This document shows positions 55,777 to 64,000 of a DNA stretch of 64,000 nucleotides, piece after piece. Both the position numbers and the translations under genes were made by a program. The notes below the pieces were generated by a model that saw only the letters and a program-made list of their open reading frames with translations, made no database searches and had not been told where the DNA came from. Source of the stretch: Neohoeflea coraliihabitans (GTDB lineage: Bacteria; Pseudomonadota; Alphaproteobacteria; Rhizobiales; Rhizobiaceae); the NCBI RefSeq assembly GCF_019334345.1, contig NZ_JAHWQX010000001.1, positions 372,001 through 436,000 on the forward strand. The letters run 5' to 3'. Position 1 is the first letter of the stretch. The number at the start of each line of letters is the position of its first letter.

Positions 55777-56421
55777 AGGCGCCTACTTGAAGACAAGAGC
55801 AAGATCGCCGGCCAGTTGGAAACCGCTGGCATCGGCAGTCACGTCACGAGTGTGATCGCGAAGGCAGGACAGCAACTCGCGAACTACGAGCGCGCTGGGA
55901 ACGCCGGGAAAGGCGCGATTCTGCGCCAGTTCATTGAGCGCGTGGACCTTGCGAAGGACAGAATCACCATCACGTGGAACTTCCGACGATTGGTCGACGA
56001 AGCGGACGACCCAAACTTGTCACAGGCCGGAAAGCCAGATCGCGAACATTCTTCGCTTCGATATGAGGTTGTCTTGCCGATCGCACTTAAGCGGCGCGGA
56101 GTAGAAGCCAAAGTCATCCTCGCCAACGGGGAATCGTCCTCCGCCAAACCTGATCCATCGCTGATCCAGCTGATCGCCAAGGCCCATTGCTATCTTGCGA
56201 GGCTCACCGATAGTTCCGGACGCAGTCTGAGTGAGGTGGCCCGGCGCTTCGACACCGACCTTTCGGAAGTAAGCCGCATCCTGCCGCTCGCATTCCTGGC
56301 CCCGGCGCTCACCACCGCGATCCTGGCCGGGAAGCATCCAGCATCGCTGACCACGCAACGGCTGCTCCGCATGTCGGACTTGCCACTCGACTGGCGGACG
56401 CAGTCAGAACGCTTCCCCTGA
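55777..56421 (+). pseudogene. Serine recombinase C-terminal remnant
   Basis: The frame reads RRLLEDKSKIAGQLETAG, SVIAKAGQQLANYERAGNAGKGAILRQFIERVDLAKDRITI and, after a basic linker, RSLSEVARRFDTDLSEVSRILPLAFLAPALTTAILAG and a stop at 56421. This is the end of a large serine recombinase including the C-terminal helix-turn-helix-like segment. The catalytic domain is absent; upstream sequence is the M15 fragment. It belongs to a different recombinase than the fragment at 44455. Confidence 0.7.
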
Positions 56422-56735
56422 TTGATTTCTTACCTCCGCGAAGTATTGGCCTCAATCGCCTGGTCCTTCCTCCATGTCGCCGCCTCATCATTCGCCGCAG
56501 ACATTGCCGATGCGAGGAATGGAACATCCGACCATCGCGGCGATGCACCCTGCATCGTTGTTGTCGTCACTTGGACATGGAACTTGGCGAACTGAGACAC
56601 TCGGTCGGAAGTCCGGCGAAATCCCCCAGAAGTCTGCGTATGCGCCAAGAGAGACGGCGCATTGCGCTGATAAACCGCTGAATTTTATGCGGATTTTCGA
56701 GACACCCCAAGAGCACCGGTTTCCGGTGGACTGGG

Positions 56736-56810
56736 TGGTGGGCCCGGAGGGATTCGAACCCCCAACCAAGCGGTTATGAGCCGCCGGCTCTACCATTGAG
56801 CTACAGGCCC
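56736..56810 (-). tRNA. tRNA-Ile2 (anticodon CAU, read as lysidine-modified)
   Basis: The minus strand folds as a full cloverleaf starting GGGCCTGTAGC and ending GGGCCCACCA, with a TTCGAAT T-loop and the anticodon CAT at 56776-56778. The anticodon stem is GGCGG/CCGC and the loop CTCATAA. The GGCG-CTCATAA-CGC pattern is that of tRNA-Ile2, where C34 is changed to lysidine so that it reads AUA, rather than tRNA-Met. The CCA end is encoded. Its 3' end faces the accessory region, so it may be an integration site, though I found no copy of the 3' end at the other side. Confidence 0.9.
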
Positions 56811-57050
56811 GAGCGGAATGGCGATGTGCTGGAAACGCCCCCTCTCGTCGACAGGCGATGTAGACGAAATAGTGGCCGCCGACAAGCCGCCGACCCGGGA
56901 GCGAAAAGAGTGGCCCGTCCTTCTCCGGCCCGGGCGGAGGCGTTTTGCGCAAACCGCTCCGGAAGATCACCGCCTCCATGCGCCGTATTGCGCCCACAAT
57001 CACGCGCCAAGTCTGACCCGTTCTGACATTTTCGCGCCAATGGAGACCGC

Positions 57051-57815
57051 ATGACACGCAAAACCGCACTTATCCTTCATCGTCCCGCCCGCTGGATCCC
57101 GGCGGCCGCGATTGCCATCGCCGCGGCGCTGGCCCTGAGCCAACCGGCGCTCGCCAATGATGCCGCAGTGGAGCCCGGCATCATCTTGGTGTCGGCGGAG
57201 GGCAGCGCCCAGACGGTCCCCGACATGGCAGTGATCCAGTTGACGGTTATGCGCCAGGCCGAGACGGCGCGCGCCGCGCTCGACGCCAGCAATGCCGCCA
57301 TGCAGGACGTGCTGGCCGCCATGAAGCAGGCCGGCATCGCCGACCGCGATCTGCAGACTTCGGATTTTTCCATCCAGCCGCAATGGAACTATCATCGCAA
57401 CCGCGACGAGCCCGAGACCCCGCCCACCATTGTCGGCTACCAGGTCTCGAACGGCCTGACGGTGCGCATTCGCGAACTCGACAATCTCGGCAGGATCCTC
57501 GACGAATCCATCAGCCTCGGCGTCAACCAGGGCGGCCAGATCATGTTCACCAATGATGATCCGGAGGCCACGCTAAGCGAAGCGCGCCGCAATGCCATCG
57601 CCAAGGCGACGAAGAAAGCCTCCGAGATGGCGGCTGCCGCCGGCGTTGCGCTTGGCCGCATCACCCAGATCAGCGAACAGGCCGGCGCCCGCCCGCCAAT
57701 GCCGCTGATGCGTGCCGAAATGGCGATGGCCAAGGACGCCGGCGCCGTCCCGGTTGCTACCGGCGAGAACAGCTACCAGGTCACGGTGCAGATGAGCTGG
57801 GAGATCGATCAGTAG
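57051..57815 (+). CDS. SIMPL-domain (DUF541) exported protein
   Basis: The 254-residue protein has a Sec signal (WIPAAAIAIAAALALSQPALA, cleavage before NDA), then the SIMPL domain: VSAEGSAQTVPDMAVIQLTVMRQAETA, YQVSNGLTVRIRELDNLG and ARRNAIAKATKKASEMAAAAGV. Members are periplasmic oligomers of unclear role in oxidative-stress or envelope function. The ATG at 57051 is preferred. A strong terminator follows. Confidence 0.9.
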   Translation: MTRKTALILHRPARWIPAAAIAIAAALALSQPALANDAAVEPGIILVSAEGSAQTVPDMAVIQLTVMRQAETARAALDASNAAMQDVLAAMKQAGIADRDLQTSDFSIQPQWNYHRNRDEPETPPTIVGYQVSNGLTVRIRELDNLGRILDESISLGVNQGGQIMFTNDDPEATLSEARRNAIAKATKKASEMAAAAGVALGRITQISEQAGARPPMPLMRAEMAMAKDAGAVPVATGENSYQVTVQMSWEIDQ

Positions 57816-57862
57816 CTCTGCGCGTCAGGCGTATAAGCGGATCGCCCCCACATCCACGCAAT

Positions 57863-57895
57863 AAAAAACCCCGAAGCGGCAGCTTCGGGGTTTTT
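57863..57895. terminator. Bidirectional rho-independent terminator
   Basis: AAAAACCCCGAAGC-N4-GCTTCGGGG with a T5 run (and A-run on the other side) forms a strong stem between the SIMPL gene (+) and the small exported protein gene (-), ending both transcripts. Confidence 0.93.
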
Positions 57896-57914
57896 GATCG
57901 ACAAACGCATGCCG

Positions 57915-58247
57915 TTAGCGCCGGGCAATGACCGGGCAACGGCGGGTATTGGCGAACACCGCCTGCACACGATGACCACGGCTGCGGCCTGCCACCTTCA
58001 CAACGCGCCGGTTGGCGCGAACGATGCGCGCATGCCGGATGCCCATCCGGCGCGCCTTGCGCAGAGCCTTGTTCGGCGCGCAATAGCCACGCGCCGGCCG
58101 CGGCGCACGCCAGTGAGAGGAATGGTAGCCCGGACCCACGCCGAAGCTGAAACTGAAGCTCGATGCGGCCGCCGGGGCGACCGATGCGGACATGCCGGCG
58201 GTGGCCAGCGACACGGCGACAAGGGTGGTTTTGACAAAGTTCAACAT
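57915..58247 (-). CDS. Small exported basic protein
   Basis: The 110-residue protein has a Sec signal (LVAVSLATAGMSASVAPAAA) and a short mature part that is Arg/Lys-rich with two Cys (RGYCAPNKALRKARRMGIRHARIVRANRRVVKVAGRSRGHRVQAVFANTRRCPV). Rhizobial genomes carry such proteins, sometimes mislabelled antifreeze-like. Envelope or nucleic-acid contact is possible. No function can be assigned. Confidence 0.75.
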   Translation of the reverse strand: MLNFVKTTLVAVSLATAGMSASVAPAAASSFSFSFGVGPGYHSSHWRAPRPARGYCAPNKALRKARRMGIRHARIVRANRRVVKVAGRSRGHRVQAVFANTRRCPVIARR

Positions 58248-58395
58248 GATTGGTTCTCCTTCGGTTCGGCTCGTGGACGAAACGCCCCTCCAGCAATCGG
58301 GAGACGACCCCGATCGACTGGAAGAAGGCTAACCCGCCCCGCCTGAACCCAAACAGAACCCCTCATTCATCTGGCATTCAGCTTGCCGGATGGCC

Positions 58396-58818
58396 TTAAT
58401 GTCCGGAAACCTGCCGGCGCAACTCGACTGGGTTGAAGCGCAGCGACAGCCGGGACAACCCCGCATCCTCGGCCTCGCAGAACACTCCCGCCGCGAGCGC
58501 ATAGTCCTGCCCCGAGGCGGGCGGCAATTCATCGGCATCGGAGCGATAGCGCCCGCGCAGGGTGAACTCCGCTGCCGCCCGGGACCCGTTCTCGGTCGTC
58601 ATGATGACGATATCGCCGACGCGCTCCTCGAACTGCTTCAAACGCTCCGCCAGCGCAAACCGAATCTGCCGCCGTCCGATCACCCGCTCGGAATTGGTGA
58701 TATCCAAGGCCGCATCCTCGCCAAAACAGTCAAGCATGTCATCAATGTTGCGCGCACTGTAGGCGGCAAGAAAGCGGGAAATGAGATCGATGGTGACGTC
58801 CGGCATGGTCATCGGCAA
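58396..58818 (-). CDS. NTF2-like (SnoaL-type) protein
   Basis: The 140-residue alpha+beta protein shows the cone-fold pattern: LISRFLAAYSARNIDDMLDCFGEDAALDI, GRRQIRFALAERLKQF and the closing strands AAAEFTLRGRYRSD and RLSLRFNPVEL. Such proteins are small binding or isomerase units. No partner is evident. ATG 58818. Confidence 0.75.
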   Translation of the reverse strand: MPMTMPDVTIDLISRFLAAYSARNIDDMLDCFGEDAALDITNSERVIGRRQIRFALAERLKQFEERVGDIVIMTTENGSRAAAEFTLRGRYRSDADELPPASGQDYALAAGVFCEAEDAGLSRLSLRFNPVELRRQVSGH

Positions 58819-58992
58819 GATCCTTGAGCTGCAACTTTACGAGCGCGCAGGCCGCGCACATCAAGCATATAGGACGGTGACTGCCGAAAACCCGAAATGT
58901 CCAGGGCCTGCTCGCAGGCCGACTCCGACCGCATCGCCGCAACAAGGTGCCACGGCAATGCGAGCCTGGAAACGCAGGGCATGGGGTAGGCC

Positions 58993-61038
<2,046 letters not shown>

Positions 61039-61639
61039 TCGCAGTCACTTCCCGCTGTTATCTCGGCGACCCGCTTTACCGGGCCATCGCCTGCACCGCA
61101 TGCGGGCAGACCGAATCATTCCCGCCATTTGTGCAGTCATGACCCCTAATTCCCTGTTAACCATGCGCCGGCCATTTTCACCGGCGACATCCCTCGCCTG
61201 CATTGTTCCCTTGGACTGCGGCTTATCAACTTCGGCCCGCACCGGGCCCGTTCACCTGCGCCAGAACGCATCCGGCCCGCATCCGTTCAGCGGCCTCCTT
61301 GCGACGCGGGCCTATGAAACCCGAGCAATTCGCGGTGACTGATGCCGTGTGGCAGAGCAGCAGACCTGTGACCGGAACACGCTATTTCCCTGCCGAAAGG
61401 TGATTCCCACAAAAAAACCATCCGTCAAGTTTTATCGGCTGATTCCAGCCACAAATGCCGAATCAACCGCATTTTCCCGCAAGCCGACAGCTCGCGAGCG
61501 GCAATAGCCTGCATGCAGATGTAGGTATGCGAACGTCGACTGCAAGGGGCGATACGGGCCCGCAAAGTGATTCTTTTCAGCAATTTGGGCCATCGGCCGC
61601 ATTGCCACCCTGCCGGTTTCACTCCATTGCGGTCGGGGC
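61039..61639. other. dnaG-rpoD intergenic region
   Basis: This 600-nt region has no gene. It should contain the rpoD promoters and perhaps the end of the dnaG transcript; no clear terminator was seen. Open frames on both strands are shadows. Confidence 0.5.
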
Positions 61640-63655
61640 TCAACTGCCGCGCGTCCGTCCCGACGACACACCAAAGCCGTCGATGATCGCCTCCTGATGT
61701 TCGAGCCGCTGCAACTCCGTCTGCACGGCGCCGAGCGCGCGCAGCAGTCGGGTCACCGTTTCGTCATCGCCGCTTTCGGTGGCCGCTGCGATCTCGCTTT
61801 CCAGCTCGCTGCGCTGCCATTTCAAGGCACGCGTGCGCTGATGCAGCGCCAGCGCCTGGCGATAGGCTTCGCGCGCATCCTCGGGTGCCGCCTCCTCGGT
61901 GGCGGTCCAGATGCGCGCATTGCGCACCTGCGCCGACAGCCGCGCCACCACGTCGCCAAGCTGCCGCGCCTCCAGCGCCGCAGCGACAGTCTCGCGATCG
62001 GGACGGCTTTCCTCGGCCACCGTGTCGAGCACCGTGCGCCAGGCCAGCATCAGGGATTTATCGTCGAACTCCAGGGTCGAAAGCTCGTCGAAATCATCGA
62101 GCAGCATTTGCGGATGATTGATCACCGTCATCACCAGCACCGCCTCGCGCAGGGACGGCATTGCCCGCCCGCCGCGCACCAGACCCGATTGCGCCAGCTT
62201 GTCCGAGATACCGACGCGCAAGGCGCTGCCAGGTCTTCCAGACCATCCCTCCTGCCCGTAGCTTCGGCCCGCCCCCGAGCGGCCTCTTCCCTGCGACTGC
62301 CCGCTCGCTGACGCTCCGCGAGGTCCCCCCGCGCCCCCGGAGCGCTGGCGTCCGTTGAACGAGCCGCCGCCGAAAAATGCCTGCATGCGTTCGCGCATAT
62401 CCTGCTGGTAGTGGCGCCTGACGCTTTCGTCGCTGATCGTCGCGACAATCTGTTTGAGCCGCGCTTCCAGTTCCGCCCGTGCTTCCGGCGTCTCGAACAC
62501 ACCACCCCCGGCTTCGCGGGCCCACAGCGTGTCCGCCAGCGGGCGGGCATTGCCGACAACCGCATCAAAGGCGGCGCGCCCCTCCTCGCGCACCAGATCG
62601 TCCGGATCTTTGCCGGGCGGCAGCACCGCAAAGCGAATGGAGCGGCCCGGCCCGATTAGCGGCAGCGCCAGATCAGCCACGCGGCTTGCCGCCCGCTGGC
62701 CGGCCTCGTCGCCATCGAAACACAGCACCGGGGCCGGCGTGATGCGCCACATCAGTTGCAACTGGTTCTCTGTCAGAGCCGTGCCGAGCGGCGCCACCGC
62801 CGTTTCGATCCCCGCCTGGTGCAGCGCGATGACATCCATGTAGCCTTCGACGGCGATCAGCGTTCCGTCCTTCCCCAGGGCCCGCCGCGCCGCTGCGAGA
62901 TTGAACAGCACGTTGCCCTTGTGAAACAGCTCGGTTTCGTTGGAATTGAGATATTTCGCCGGCACCCCGGGCGACAGTGCCCGTCCGCCAAAGGCGATGA
63001 CCCGCTCCCGCGCCGACAGGATGGGAAACATGATGCGGTCGCGGAAACGATCGTAGGAGACGGCGATCTCCGGCCCGTGCACGACCAGGCCGCAGGCTTC
63101 GATCTGCCCCTTGTCGACCCCTTCCCCGGCAAGATGCTCCTTCAGGCCGTTGCGGCTGTCCGGCGCATAGCCGAGGCGAAATTTCGCGATCGTCCGCCCC
63201 GACAGGCCGCGATCACGCAGATAGGCGCGCGCCTTTGCGCCCTCAGCCGATTGCAGCATCGTCTCGTAGTGACGCGCCGCCATTTCCATCACGTCCTCGA
63301 GGCTGGCGCGCGTGCGCTGGCGCCGCGCCGCTTCCGGGTCGGGCGCCGGCAACGGCACGCCGGCCATGTCCGCCATGCGCTCCACGGCCTCGGGAAATGA
63401 CAGGCTTTCAAGTTCGCTGAGAAAACGGAAATGATCGCCGCTGACGCCGCAGCCGAAGCAATGGTAACGCCCCTTGCGGTCCTCGCAGTGAAAGCTCGGT
63501 GATTTCTCGCCGTGAAACGGACAGCACGCCCAGTAATCACCGCGCGCCGCATTGGTTTTCTTGCGGTCCCACGTCACATGTCGCCCGATCACGTCGGAGA
63601 TCGCCACGCGCTCGCGAAGATCATCGAGAAAAGACGGCGAGAACCGCACTGTCAC
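61640..63655 (-). CDS. dnaG: DNA primase DnaG
   Basis: The 671-residue primase has the CHC2 zinc-binding domain (CCPFHGEKSPSF, then YHCFGCG, near residues 38-71), the RNA-polymerase domain with RDRIMFPI and the Toprim metal motifs (LIAVEGYMD and VLCFDGDEAGQRA), followed by the helicase-binding C-terminal region. It makes RNA primers at the replication fork. Start is GTG at 63655 behind AGGGAGG; GTG 63649 is possible. It lies between yqeY and rpoD. Confidence 0.97.
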   Translation of the reverse strand: MTVRFSPSFLDDLRERVAISDVIGRHVTWDRKKTNAARGDYWACCPFHGEKSPSFHCEDRKGRYHCFGCGVSGDHFRFLSELESLSFPEAVERMADMAGVPLPAPDPEAARRQRTRASLEDVMEMAARHYETMLQSAEGAKARAYLRDRGLSGRTIAKFRLGYAPDSRNGLKEHLAGEGVDKGQIEACGLVVHGPEIAVSYDRFRDRIMFPILSARERVIAFGGRALSPGVPAKYLNSNETELFHKGNVLFNLAAARRALGKDGTLIAVEGYMDVIALHQAGIETAVAPLGTALTENQLQLMWRITPAPVLCFDGDEAGQRAASRVADLALPLIGPGRSIRFAVLPPGKDPDDLVREEGRAAFDAVVGNARPLADTLWAREAGGGVFETPEARAELEARLKQIVATISDESVRRHYQQDMRERMQAFFGGGSFNGRQRSGGAGGPRGASASGQSQGRGRSGAGRSYGQEGWSGRPGSALRVGISDKLAQSGLVRGGRAMPSLREAVLVMTVINHPQMLLDDFDELSTLEFDDKSLMLAWRTVLDTVAEESRPDRETVAAALEARQLGDVVARLSAQVRNARIWTATEEAAPEDAREAYRQALALHQRTRALKWQRSELESEIAAATESGDDETVTRLLRALGAVQTELQRLEHQEAIIDGFGVSSGRTRGS

Positions 63656-63852
63656 CTGCCTCCCTCTGATCGGCGTCGACCAGGCGCCCGCAAGAAACTT
63701 GAGACGCTTCCGTTACAGGCCTTTTTCGGCAGCGGCAACATTACACCTTGAAGCGCGGCTCCGGCAGGTGGGCAACGGCGCGACGAAACCGCTTAGCCCG
63801 GATCCGGCCGGTCGCATGCCCGGACCAGACCGCTTCCGGGATGGTCTTCCAC
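63656..63852. other. yqeY-dnaG intergenic region
   Basis: No gene; likely contains a dnaG promoter. The frame at 63713-63991 is a shadow of yqeY. Confidence 0.4.
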
Positions 63853-64000
63853 CTAGCGCAGCAAACCCTTCACCACGCTGGAAGCCTTGCCGAAATCCAT
63901 CTGACCCGGATAGCGCTCCTTCAGCACATTCATGCATTTGCCCATGTCGCGCAGCCCGTGCGCACCGGTTTCGCTGACCACCGACGCGCACAGTTCGCGC
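63853..64000 (-). CDS. GatB/YqeY-family protein, C-terminal end
   Basis: The last 48 codons are present, running off the window: GAHGLRDMGKCMNVLKERYPG, then MDFGKASSVVKGLL and TAG. The DMGKxM and DFGKAS motifs are the C-terminus of YqeY-like proteins, which lie upstream of dnaG and rpoD in many alphaproteobacteria. Confidence 0.9.
   Translation of the reverse strand, partial: RELCASVVSETGAHGLRDMGKCMNVLKERYPGQMDFGKASSVVKGLLR

Overview
The window looks like the chromosome of an alphaproteobacterium of the Hyphomicrobiales (Rhizobiales) type. The right end carries the conserved order yqeY - dnaG - rpoD, and the rest shows high G+C, many Opp-, Liv- and TRAP-type uptake systems, and GntR/IclR/LysR regulators next to small catabolic operons. 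The genus cannot be fixed from the sequence alone.

Layout. 1-1.1 kb: two glycosyltransferases (an Anp1/GT62-like C-terminus and a GT25 enzyme), then a decayed isochorismatase-family remnant. 1.6-3.0 kb: an MscS-type channel with a BON-like domain. 3.5-13.5 kb: a minus-strand operon with an alpha/beta hydrolase, an SMP-30 lactonase, a complete peptide/oligosaccharide ABC transporter (SBP, two permeases, two ATPases), an NAD-dependent epimerase/dehydrogenase and an HpaI-type aldolase, divergent from a GntR regulator. 13.5-14.3 kb: a decayed IS3 transposase. 14.3-19.8 kb: a branched-chain-amino-acid-type ABC transporter in which LivM and LivG are fused, plus an isochorismatase-family hydrolase. 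19.8-21.3 kb: truncated Mur ligase, SDR and IS3 fragments. 21.4-26.4 kb: a surface-glycan-like group (BcsS-like protein, an unknown membrane-anchored protein, a GT4, a DUF2194-like protein). 26.4-26.7 kb: an aldehyde dehydrogenase fragment.

27-40 kb is the most coherent accessory system: EamA exporter, sulfatase without a signal peptide, IclR, TRAP transporter, ribokinase, DHDPS-family aldolase, an FG-GAP propeller protein without a signal peptide, a shikimate-dehydrogenase-like enzyme, a TIM-barrel isomerase and a second IclR. A perfect palindrome, TTGGAAT-N3-ATTCCAA, lies upstream of the second iclR and again in the divergent promoter between the aldolase and propeller genes. A related GAACA-N2-TGTTC palindrome lies upstream of the TRAP operon and near the second iclR. 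The likely job is uptake and intracellular breakdown of a sulfated sugar or sugar acid.

40.7-44.0 kb: a stand-alone ParB/DNA-methyltransferase - DUF5681 - terminase large subunit module. 44.1-45.8 kb: a decayed DUF2924/serine-recombinase module and an unknown (possibly AIPR-like) fragment. 46.3-55.6 kb: a tightly coupled hydantoinase/oxoprolinase operon (LysR, HyuA, HyuB, FAD oxidoreductase, HpcH aldolase, aminotransferase, uronate-dehydrogenase-like enzyme and a 3'-truncated SDR), cut off by a mosaic of an M15 peptidase fragment and a recombinase C-terminus. A tRNA-Ile2(CAU) gene at 56.7 kb separates this accessory region from the core-like right flank (SIMPL protein, small exported protein, NTF2-like protein, rpoD, dnaG, yqeY).
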